The notes below the pieces were generated by a model. That model made no database searches and was not told where the DNA came from. It saw only the letters and a program-made list of their open reading frames with translations. The translations under genes and the position numbers were made by a program. This document shows, piece by piece, positions 1 through 5,650 of a stretch of 5,650 nucleotides of DNA (its first letter is position 1; every line of letters begins with the position of its first letter). The DNA is from Bacteroidia bacterium (lineage in GTDB: Bacteria; Bacteroidota; Bacteroidia; Flavobacteriales; NORP286), in NCBI GenBank assembly GCA_016763665.1, contig JAESTI010000078.1, positions 1-5,650 on the forward strand, written 5' to 3'.

Positions 1-447
1 TATGTGAAGGCTCTCTTTATTTGCATTATCTATCCATCCATATAAATGAAATAGAGTTAAATAAAGAAATAACCAAAGTGAACTGATCCATTTCGATTGG
101 GTGATCTTGAAAATCATAAACCCTGAAAATAAAGCGGTAATAAACATTGAAAGTAATGAGAGGCCTCGTAAAACCGGAATAGACAATCCAAATATATCGG
201 TCCAGAGTTTTCCAATGACATAGAAGCCGGGGGTATAAATCCAGCTTGAGAATTCTTTAGATGGATAGGAATATAAATTTACTCCTTTATTCCACATCCA
301 GATCATCGTAGCGTGAACTCCTTCTTGATGCTCTACACTTAAAGGAACGAATAGTCTTGAGATTATGGTTGGAATTACAAAAGCAAGTACGTAAGATACT
401 ATCGCAATAGCAGTGAAATACGATATGTATTTGTAATATTTGCTCAC
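1..447 (-). CDS. GT-C-type integral membrane glycosyltransferase, N-terminal part (runs off left edge)
   Basis: This is the first 149 residues of a polytopic membrane protein; the rest lies outside the window. The start is GTG at 447-445. A TAA stop in the same frame sits immediately upstream (450-448) and the next in-frame ATG falls only around residue 48, so GTG is the only workable start. Residues 8-32 form a first membrane helix. They are followed by an acidic/histidine loop (E39, H40, E42, H45) and the segment YTPGFYVIGKLW (71-82), then further helices at about 91-115 and 120-138. A first helix, an acidic external loop, then a proline-containing helix start is the pattern of the GT-C fold (PMT/ArnT/RgtA-like), whose members transfer sugars from polyprenyl-phosphate donors outside the inner membrane. 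Donor and acceptor cannot be told. It lies 119 bases downstream of the flavoprotein gene on the same strand, with no clear Shine-Dalgarno. It could instead be a non-catalytic GT-C-like membrane protein. Confidence 0.75.
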   Translation of the reverse strand, partial: MSKYYKYISYFTAIAIVSYVLAFVIPTIISRLFVPLSVEHQEGVHATMIWMWNKGVNLYSYPSKEFSSWIYTPGFYVIGKLWTDIFGLSIPVLRGLSLLSMFITALFSGFMIFKITQSKWISSLWLFLYLTLFHLYGWIDNANKESLHI

Positions 448-566
448 TTATGTGGGTTTTTACATTGTAAAATCAGGAATTTATATGGAAAACTACAGAT
501 AATTAAATTCTTCAAATGAAGACAAGAATAATTGTGACTGGTAAAAAAAACATTTATTAATAACAC
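448..566 (-). other. 119-base intergenic spacer with weak palindromes
   Basis: This spacer separates two genes on the minus strand and is longer than the 1-base join upstream, so the left gene may have its own promoter. Three structures are visible. At 554-563 there is a perfect 10-base AT palindrome (TTATTAATAA), followed on the minus strand by eight T (543-550). At 509-522 there is a 5-bp hairpin (TCTTC/GAAGA, loop of 4). At 458-472 there is a 6-bp inverted repeat (TTTTAC/GTAAAA, loop of 3) that ends 11 bases before the GTG start. On the minus strand, TTTG (516-513) and TAGTTTTC (495-488) are 17 bases apart. They resemble the Bacteroidota promoter boxes (TTTG and TAnnTTTG), but the spacing is short. 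None of these is strong. Partial termination plus reinitiation here is possible but not shown. Confidence 0.3.
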
Positions 567-2165
567 TCATTTTGAAACAGAGTCTTCTAGATACTCCTCC
601 TCAGTATTAATATTCCAGATATTTTCTTTATCGGTATCATGATTGATGATATTGTCTACAGCAGTCATTGCAGTGAGCATGGAATGATCTTGATTGTTGT
701 ATTTATGCATACCTCCTCTGCCTATTAGAAATAAGTTTTCAAAGGAACTTAAATATTTTTTTATTTCATCCAAGCGATCGTAGGATCCAAAGTAAACAGG
801 ATAACTGTTTCCTTCCCTGATCACAGTTGAGTCCAATACATCCGTATCTTTAATAAAATTTATTTTGATAAGTTCTTTTATGGCAAAATTTGCAACATCT
901 TCATCTGATTGCCTCCATAAGTTATCATTCAAGTCACAAAAATAATCTAAACCTAACCACACTTTGGAGCTATCATCTAGCATGTATGAACTAAAATTGT
1001 TGTAGATAACGATTCTTCCAAGCTTTACATCCTTTTCTTGTACATAAATCCAATTATCAGGAATAACACCATTTGTGGTGGTGATATTTGTGTTATTGGA
1101 AACATTTAACTTTTCGACCAGCAAGCCGACAGAAATAAAATGTCTGTAGGGTAGCCCATTTGCAATATTTATAATTTCCTGTGAAGGACCATCTTGAAAT
1201 GCTTTCATAAAGTGCTTTACAGGCATTGTAGAAAAATAATAGTCACCGGTTATATTGATTGAAGAGTTTGTATTTACATCTTTGATCTCTATAGTACTAA
1301 TGGAGTTTTGTTCAACCTTAACTTTTGTTACTTCCTTGTGAAAATGAATTTCACCTCCTTTTTCTATGATGATTTTAGCAACCTCTTCCCACATTTGACC
1401 TGTTCCAAGTTTGGGATACATAAAATGTTCTACCAGACTTGTTTTAATGTTCTTTTGTTCAATAGAGTTATTTTTTTGAAAAGTTTTTTTTATAGAATCT
1501 GAAATGGCTTTACTGATTGACAAATCTTTAATCCTTTGCACTCCCCATTCAGGACTAATTTCATTGCAAGGAACTCCCCATACTTTATAGGTATAATCCT
1601 TAAAAAATGTTTGGTACAATTCTTTCCCGAAACGGCTGATCATAAAATCTTCTAATGACTTTACTTCTTTTATGGGAAATATCTTTACATACAAATAACT
1701 TAACAGAATTTTGAATGATGAGTACAAGCCTAACTTAAATAAAGTTTGTATAGACAACTGAACAGGGTAATTAAAAAGCTTTCTGTTATAAAGAATTCTT
1801 GTAAAGCGGTTCTTTACCAACATCACCTTGTCCTCTTCTGTTGGATTTGGGCCATCTTCATTTAGATGGATAGCCCTTTTCTTACTTTGATAAGCTATTT
1901 CCACATCCAGGTTCTCATTACCCGGTGAGCCTTGAAGAGGCAATATATTTTGCCACCATTTAAGCACTTTCTCTGACTTTGAGAAAAAGCGGTGAGGACC
2001 AATGTCAATTTTGTATCCTTTATAATCAACAGTTTTTGCCAATCCACCAACTTGACTGCCTTTTTCATATATAATTGGCTTTATGTCTGTACGGTGAAGT
2101 AGCTCGTAGGCTGCAGTGAGTCCGGCTGGTCCAGCACCTATTATTATGGCGGTTTTTTTATTCAA
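567..2165 (-). CDS. UDP-galactopyranose-mutase-like FAD-dependent oxidoreductase
   Basis: This is a 532-residue cytoplasmic flavoprotein of the NAD(P)-binding Rossmann / amine-oxidase-like group. The dinucleotide site is GAGPAG (10-15) with the ribose-binding acidic residue E34 and the GG pair at 40-41. DIGPHRFF (54-61) follows, as in UDP-galactopyranose mutases and their relatives. Further family-typical segments are FNYPVQL (131-137), a YKVWG stretch (193-197), [13 protein letters not shown] (248-260), LGLDYFC (404-410), and the C-terminal flavin-contacting segment around GR (482-483), YNNQDHSM (489-496). It is longer than classical bacterial UGM (about 370-400 residues), so it belongs to a longer UGM-like subgroup often found in polysaccharide loci. 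Its substrate is not known from sequence. It could interconvert sugar ring forms or oxidise a sugar or lipid carrier. The start is TTG at 2165, one base after the preceding gene's stop. An in-frame stop at 2177-2175 excludes an earlier start, and the FAD motif begins 9 residues later. Confidence 0.9.
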   Translation of the reverse strand: MNKKTAIIIGAGPAGLTAAYELLHRTDIKPIIYEKGSQVGGLAKTVDYKGYKIDIGPHRFFSKSEKVLKWWQNILPLQGSPGNENLDVEIAYQSKKRAIHLNEDGPNPTEEDKVMLVKNRFTRILYNRKLFNYPVQLSIQTLFKLGLYSSFKILLSYLYVKIFPIKEVKSLEDFMISRFGKELYQTFFKDYTYKVWGVPCNEISPEWGVQRIKDLSISKAISDSIKKTFQKNNSIEQKNIKTSLVEHFMYPKLGTGQMWEEVAKIIIEKGGEIHFHKEVTKVKVEQNSISTIEIKDVNTNSSINITGDYYFSTMPVKHFMKAFQDGPSQEIINIANGLPYRHFISVGLLVEKLNVSNNTNITTTNGVIPDNWIYVQEKDVKLGRIVIYNNFSSYMLDDSSKVWLGLDYFCDLNDNLWRQSDEDVANFAIKELIKINFIKDTDVLDSTVIREGNSYPVYFGSYDRLDEIKKYLSSFENLFLIGRGGMHKYNNQDHSMLTAMTAVDNIINHDTDKENIWNINTEEEYLEDSVSK

Positions 2166-2166
2166 G

Positions 2167-3681
2167 TTATATGGTTATCCTTTGAATATCAATAATTTCT
2201 CTATCAGGGGTCATCTGAAATACAACTGCTTTTTGTTGATTAAATTTTACCAAAAATGACTTGACTTCTTCCATGTTATCACAAAAAGTAACATTTCTTT
2301 TGGCGTAAAAATGAAGCTGTGGACATATCAGATACTCAGCATCAGTGCCTGTTACAATTACAACTTCATCAGGTTTGGCAGCTTTTCTTATTTCCGTTCC
2401 TACTGTCTCATACTTTGGATCAATGTAATCCCTGTTATTTATCTTGTAATAATGAACAATACAAAAAACCAAAGTTATCCCGATGCCTATATTCAAAAAT
2501 AACTTTTTTTGATCTAACAATTTGTAGTATATCACGGATAAAAGAATGCTAAAAAACAGTGAGGTTTTGAAAGTCGAAAAGCTATGAATAGATGTAAAAT
2601 TAAAAAATATAAAATGGTGTAGCTGTACAGGAACTATGCAGAGTATTATTAATAACAGTTCACTTTGGTTTAGGAGTTTCTTTATGGACTTTCTATAGAT
2701 CAGTGTGGTAGTAATTAAAAATAATACCAGCATCATCAAGAAATAGGGCGAAAATTCCCATACATAGCTGGTAAATATTTCTTTGTATGATTGAAAATTG
2801 AACAGGGAGAGGTTTCGATCAGTAAGGTTACTGGTGCCGCTTCTGTAAAGATATTTTGAAGTCAATTCATTCATTAAACATTCAAATCCACATATTGTTG
2901 AATATTGCATAGCTATTAACAAAATAGCAGCAACAGTTGAAACAATAATAGAAAGTAATATTTTAGTATAAACTTTTTGTGATCGTAGTTTAACTAAACA
3001 AATTAAGCAGGTTAGCAAGGAGAAAAATATTCCTATCCATTCCGTATAGATCATAAAAAAATTAACAACTCCTAAACCAATGATCCATTTCACAGAATGT
3101 TGTTTATGGATGATTATTTTTAGAAGTATAAATATTCCAATGATCCAGATAGTTTGTACTAATATGTCTACAAAATAGATATTGGTATGATACCAAAGTG
3201 TTGTTGGCATAAACATATAAAATAGGGTACCCACCATTGCTGGATAAAATATTTTACCCTTATCATTAAAATTATAAACTAGAGAGATGATACGATAAAC
3301 AAACAAGCAGGCTATAAAGTGTAATAGTATGTTGAATATTTGTAACGATACTACTGTAGGGGAAATATTGAATACTTGAAATGTAAAATAAGGGAATAGA
3401 AATGCAAACGGGGGATATGAAACATAGTAATAATTATTTTCAGCATCAGGCAATCTGCCAAGATCTGATTGGAATTGATCACCTTTATTATGGTAAGTGA
3501 ATACAGGATTATAATTAAACTTACTTATTCCGTCATCATTCCAAATTTGTAAGGTTATTAATGTATGGGCTGTTATCCACTCGTGATGCTCCGACAATGG
3601 CCTATCAATATTCTGAAAGCGAATAACAATTGATATTGCAAAAAGTAATATGAGAATTAATATTGTCTTATATTTCTGCAA
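2167..3681 (-). CDS. GT-C-type polytopic membrane glycosyltransferase
   Basis: This is a complete 504-residue membrane protein. Helix 1 (about 6-20) is followed by an external loop RPLSEHHEW (27-35). Its E31, H32, H33 and E34 match the acidic/histidine loop that GT-C glycosyltransferases use for catalysis or metal and donor binding. SYPPFAF (88-94) is the usual second landmark. Hydrophobic stretches follow at about 112-137, 146-164, 170-190, 198-230, 240-260, 311-328, 341-359, 371-387 and 393-411, giving 10-11 helices. The last about 90 residues (415-504) are soluble, with alternating strand/helix character, and are probably extracytoplasmic. The role is inferred as transfer of a sugar from a polyprenyl-phosphate donor onto a glycan, lipid or protein; substrates are unknown. 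The start is TTG at 3681, and an in-frame stop at 3696-3694 allows no earlier one. No Shine-Dalgarno is visible. It heads the leftward operon, is joined by 1 base to the flavoprotein gene, and is divergent from the dimethylformamidase-like gene. Confidence 0.82.
   Translation of the reverse strand: MQKYKTILILILLFAISIVIRFQNIDRPLSEHHEWITAHTLITLQIWNDDGISKFNYNPVFTYHNKGDQFQSDLGRLPDAENNYYYVSYPPFAFLFPYFTFQVFNISPTVVSLQIFNILLHFIACLFVYRIISLVYNFNDKGKIFYPAMVGTLFYMFMPTTLWYHTNIYFVDILVQTIWIIGIFILLKIIIHKQHSVKWIIGLGVVNFFMIYTEWIGIFFSLLTCLICLVKLRSQKVYTKILLSIIVSTVAAILLIAMQYSTICGFECLMNELTSKYLYRSGTSNLTDRNLSLFNFQSYKEIFTSYVWEFSPYFLMMLVLFLITTTLIYRKSIKKLLNQSELLLIILCIVPVQLHHFIFFNFTSIHSFSTFKTSLFFSILLSVIYYKLLDQKKLFLNIGIGITLVFCIVHYYKINNRDYIDPKYETVGTEIRKAAKPDEVVIVTGTDAEYLICPQLHFYAKRNVTFCDNMEEVKSFLVKFNQQKAVVFQMTPDREIIDIQRITI
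2178..2182 (-). promoter_or_regulatory. Possible ribosome binding site for the TTG-started flavoprotein gene
   Basis: The minus strand reads AAGGA here, 12 bases before the TTG start at 2165 and inside the last codons of the upstream membrane-protein gene. The spacing is longer than ideal. Together with the stop codon (2169-2167) lying 1 base before the start, it suggests translational coupling rather than independent initiation. Confidence 0.4.
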
Positions 3682-3690
3682 AAGTTGATA

Positions 3691-3719
3691 GTATTAACGA
3701 CTTGGCAAAACAATAGCAA
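3691..3719 (-). promoter_or_regulatory. Weak candidate promoter for the leftward operon
   Basis: On the minus strand, TTGCTA (3719-3714) and TAATAC (3696-3691) are separated by 17 bases and loosely match sigma-70 -35/-10 boxes (4 of 6 and 3 of 6). A transcript would begin within a few bases of the TTG start at 3681 and so be almost leaderless, in keeping with the missing Shine-Dalgarno. The match is weak and may be chance in AT-rich DNA. No good Bacteroidota-type TAnnTTTG box was found at a sensible spacing. Confidence 0.18.
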
Positions 3720-3729
3720 ATTTTCTAAA
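3702..3729 (+). promoter_or_regulatory. Weak candidate promoter for the rightward gene
   Basis: TTGGCA (3702-3707, 5 of 6 to a sigma-70 -35 box) is followed after 16 bases by TCTAAA (3724-3729, 4 of 6 to a -10 box). Transcription would then start near 3736, just ahead of the preferred TTG start at 3742 but downstream of the longer TTG start at 3685. It overlaps the leftward candidate, as expected for a compact divergent control region. It is a motif match only and would not be expected to work if the host uses the Bacteroidota sigma factor. Confidence 0.18.
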
Positions 3730-3741
3730 GTTAATAATTCG

Positions 3742-5073
3742 TTGAAAAATAGAAGGTATACTTTTTCATTGCTTGTTGTTGGAAGCTTAGTAATGGTGTT
3801 GTTCATAGGATATATACACTTAACCATAAATGATCCATTCGAATATCCATTAAATGAAACAGAGGCTTTTATTGTTAATGATTCATATGAAATTGGAGAA
3901 AACATCAAAGTTTATGTTCATACCGGGATAGGTGCTACGGCAAATCTCACAAGATTAGGAAAACAAGCTGAAGTTATTGATTGGACACATGATGTTGCAC
4001 CAACCACACAATCACCAATATTTGATCCTGAAAAAGGATTTTTATGGGAAAAATCTTTTGAAGTAGAAACTGCAACTCTTAAGCCCGGGATGTATGTGTT
4101 GTCTGTCAAACCTCGAGATGAATCTTATCCTGTGAATATTCCTTTTATTGTGAAGCCCAAAATTGTTAAAAAAATATCAGTTATAGCCAGCACAAACACT
4201 TGGCAGGCTTATAATGCTTGTGGAGGGATATCAAGCTATACTGATTTTAGAACTCCAAGATATTTAAAAGCATTGTATAAAATGTTAGGATATGATTATC
4301 TACAACAGCGATTTTTACCTTTCTCACGGCCGTACCCTGTTTATGAGGAGTTGGATGATTTATGTTTTGCAGCAGATACACATTATTCTCATACTGCGAG
4401 AGGTGAATGGGTGGCACTTGCATTTTTAGAACAACATGGATTTGAATATGGGGTGTATTCAGATCACGATTTCGCTATAAATAAAAAGATTCTTCAATCT
4501 GATCTTATAATATTTCAAGTTCATACTGAATATTGGTCTGAAGAAATGAGGGAAAATCTAAAAGACTATTTGGATGGTGGTGGTCATGCTATTTTCCTTG
4601 GCGGAGATAATATGACACGAGATATTGAGTTTTATGAACATGGAATTATCATTAATAAAAAACCATTTGATCGGGATAACATTGAGCAAATGATTGGTTC
4701 TCAGTTTTCACATGAAGGGTTCAATACGTTTGCCCCATATCAAGTTATGAATCCAGATCATTGGGTTTTTGACAGTATCGAAATACATAATGGAGATATA
4801 ATTGGAGAATACAGTTCGAATTATAATGGAAAACAATTTGGCGCTTCCGGTTGGGAAACAGACAAACATCTTGGAATTAACTATCAAACAATTGTTTTGG
4901 CAAAAGGACAAAATGATAAAGGCGGAGCGCACATGGTATTTACCGAAACTAAAAATAGTGGTTGGGTTTTTAGTTCAGGGTCGATTGCATTTGCAGGAGC
5001 AATGTTTCACGATGCTGTAATTAATAGAATGATGGTGAATCTCATTAATGATCCTCTAAAAAAAGTCGATTAA
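3742..5073 (+). CDS. Membrane-anchored protein with N,N-dimethylformamidase large-subunit C-terminal-like domain
   Basis: This is 443 residues from the preferred TTG start at 3742. Basic KNRR at 2-5 and one helix at about 7-29 form a signal anchor that would place the rest outside the membrane. No lipobox or clear cleavage site is seen. Residues 41-140 look like an all-beta sandwich. The second domain starts near 146 and has the hallmarks of the N,N-dimethylformamidase beta-subunit C-terminal family: TWQAYN (153-158), GG (161-162), FSRPYP (194-199), HTEYWS (261-266), GGGHAIFLGGDN (279-290) and GWVFSSGS (407-414). The characterised enzyme binds one iron through two tyrosines and a carboxylate. 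Y157 or Y166 and E263 are candidate equivalents, with H261 and N290 nearby. The LamG-like region of the large subunit and the small subunit are both absent. Amide hydrolysis is plausible, but the true substrate is unknown; the setting suggests a glycan. The frame stays open to TTG at 3685 (462 residues), but that would leave only 3 bases to the divergent gene. ATG at 3793 lies inside the helix. Confidence 0.8.
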   Translation: MKNRRYTFSLLVVGSLVMVLFIGYIHLTINDPFEYPLNETEAFIVNDSYEIGENIKVYVHTGIGATANLTRLGKQAEVIDWTHDVAPTTQSPIFDPEKGFLWEKSFEVETATLKPGMYVLSVKPRDESYPVNIPFIVKPKIVKKISVIASTNTWQAYNACGGISSYTDFRTPRYLKALYKMLGYDYLQQRFLPFSRPYPVYEELDDLCFAADTHYSHTARGEWVALAFLEQHGFEYGVYSDHDFAINKKILQSDLIIFQVHTEYWSEEMRENLKDYLDGGGHAIFLGGDNMTRDIEFYEHGIIINKKPFDRDNIEQMIGSQFSHEGFNTFAPYQVMNPDHWVFDSIEIHNGDIIGEYSSNYNGKQFGASGWETDKHLGINYQTIVLAKGQNDKGGAHMVFTETKNSGWVFSSGSIAFAGAMFHDAVINRMMVNLINDPLKKVD

Positions 5074-5160
5074 TTTATAATTACATTTTCACGTGTTCAA
5101 TCATCTTATCTGATTAGTGAGTTTTTGTAAATCTGCTTTTGATACAAACGAAGGAATTAT
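5074..5160 (+). other. 87-base spacer between the dimethylformamidase-like and FkbM genes
   Basis: The spacer contains a CACGTG palindrome (5090-5095) and a 5-bp inverted repeat AATCA/TGATT (5099-5115, loop of 7), with a short T run at 5122-5126. The hairpin is too weak and too far from the T run to be called a terminator. No convincing promoter boxes were found. The two genes could be cotranscribed or separately expressed. Confidence 0.25.
5151..5155 (+). promoter_or_regulatory. Ribosome binding site of the FkbM-type gene
   Basis: AAGGA lies 5 bases before the ATG at 5161, a good Shine-Dalgarno at normal spacing. It settles the start, since the frame upstream reaches a TGA at 5140-5142 with no other start codon between. 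It is the only gene in the window with both an ATG and a well-placed Shine-Dalgarno. Confidence 0.7.
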
Positions 5161-5650
5161 ATGGATAAGGGAAAAAGCTTCATTAGAAAAATTTCTAATT
5201 TTAAAGTACTGATAGGATATATTTTAGAGTCTCTAAATGTAATTAAACAAGGTTATACTATTAGAGACAAAATAATTCTAATCCTCTATTTTTTAAAAAC
5301 CCCTATTTTTCTTGTTAAAAGTTTACTTACTGGCAAATTATTAAGAGAAATAGAAGCAGAAGACAAATTTCTTGTTGGTGATGTAATCTTAAAGAACAAA
5401 TATGGAAAGTATTATTGCGGTAATAATATTTTGACAGTTTATATCGCGGATGAAAATTATGAAAAACATCTATTTCCTTATCTGGAATTAAAAGATGGAC
5501 TGTTTATTGATGTAGGCGCACATATAGGAAAATATACTATAAAATTGGGAAAAACTGGTAGCAATAAAGTAATAGCTATAGAACCTGAAAAAAATAACTA
5601 CAATTTTCTTGAAAAGAATGTTCAATTAAACAGCCTAGATAATGTTACAA
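5161..5650 (+). CDS. FkbM-family SAM-dependent methyltransferase, N-terminal part (runs off right edge)
   Basis: The first 163 residues are visible and the frame is open at the window edge. The SAM-binding motif I is FIDVGAHIGKYT (115-126). It is followed at the expected distance by the motif II strand AIEPE (139-143), whose acidic residue would bind the ribose of SAM, and then NFLEKNVQLN (148-157). This order, with the preceding YEKHLFPYLELKDG stretch, is typical of the FkbM family of O-methyltransferases. In surface-glycan loci these usually methylate a sugar hydroxyl. About 110 residues precede the motif, including a basic and hydrophobic segment (roughly 36-62) that could associate with the membrane or fold as an N-terminal helical cap. 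The ATG start is supported by AAGGA 5 bases upstream. Substrate and the C-terminal half cannot be seen. The family call is firm; the glycan target is inferred from the neighbours. Confidence 0.88.
   Translation, partial: MDKGKSFIRKISNFKVLIGYILESLNVIKQGYTIRDKIILILYFLKTPIFLVKSLLTGKLLREIEAEDKFLVGDVILKNKYGKYYCGNNILTVYIADENYEKHLFPYLELKDGLFIDVGAHIGKYTIKLGKTGSNKVIAIEPEKNNYNFLEKNVQLNSLDNVT

Noticed and set aside
543..563. AT palindrome followed by eight T as a rho-independent terminator of the flavoprotein gene
   Set aside because: The stem is only A-T pairs with no real loop, so it would be too unstable to terminate by itself. It is mentioned in the spacer entry but not called as a terminator.
1308..1502. 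Open frame of 64 residues on the plus strand inside the flavoprotein gene
   Set aside because: It lies wholly antisense to a well-supported coding region, has a phenylalanine-rich composition typical of reverse-complemented lysine/glutamate codons, and shows no ribosome site.
2311..2552. Two overlapping plus-strand open frames (63 and 77 residues) antisense to the GT-C gene
   Set aside because: They overlap each other in different frames and lie opposite the soluble C-terminal domain and last helices of a real gene, with no domain and no leader signals.
3657..3908. Minus-strand open frame of 83 residues spanning the divergent start region
   Set aside because: It overlaps the starts of both divergent genes in another frame and has no recognisable motif. 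Both overlapping genes have strong family signals, so this is a shadow.
4708..5020. Small frames on both strands within the dimethylformamidase-like gene, considered as a possible small (alpha) subunit
   Set aside because: They are 72-74 residues long, shorter than the known small subunit, show no resemblance to it, and sit entirely within the coding region of the larger protein.
5099..5126. Hairpin AATCA/TGATT plus T run as a terminator after the dimethylformamidase-like gene
   Set aside because: There are only five base pairs, a seven-base loop, and an unpaired stretch before the T run, so it does not meet the usual form of an intrinsic terminator.

Overview
The window is AT-rich (roughly one third G+C by eye) and densely coding. 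It looks like part of a bacterial surface-glycan or glycolipid biosynthesis locus. Five genes are visible: three on the minus strand (two complete and one running off the left edge) and two on the plus strand (one complete and one running off the right edge). The protein families and base composition fit a Bacteroidota-like organism, but nothing here fixes the taxon. No rRNA, tRNA, CRISPR array, insertion sequence or phage gene is seen.

Layout: bases 3681 to 1 read leftward through a polytopic membrane protein of the GT-C glycosyltransferase type (3681-2167), a UDP-galactopyranose-mutase-like FAD protein (2165-567), and, after a 119-base gap, the first 149 residues of a second GT-C-type membrane protein (447-1). 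The first two are separated by a single base and are almost certainly cotranscribed. Reading rightward are a membrane-anchored protein with the C-terminal domain of the N,N-dimethylformamidase large subunit (about 3742-5073) and the N-terminal part of an FkbM-type SAM-dependent methyltransferase (5161 to the edge).

How they may work together (inference): GT-C enzymes use polyprenyl-phosphate sugars on the outer face of the inner membrane. UGM-like flavoproteins act on nucleotide sugars or related substrates in the cytoplasm. FkbM methyltransferases commonly cap or decorate glycans. The dimethylformamidase-like protein is predicted to sit outside the membrane and may hydrolyse an amide on the same product. 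This last protein is the least explained part of the window.

Odd points: four of the five genes must start at GTG or TTG, because in-frame stops lie just upstream and no ATG is near. The divergent pair would have start codons only 3 bases apart if the longest reading frame were used, so a later TTG start is preferred for the rightward gene.
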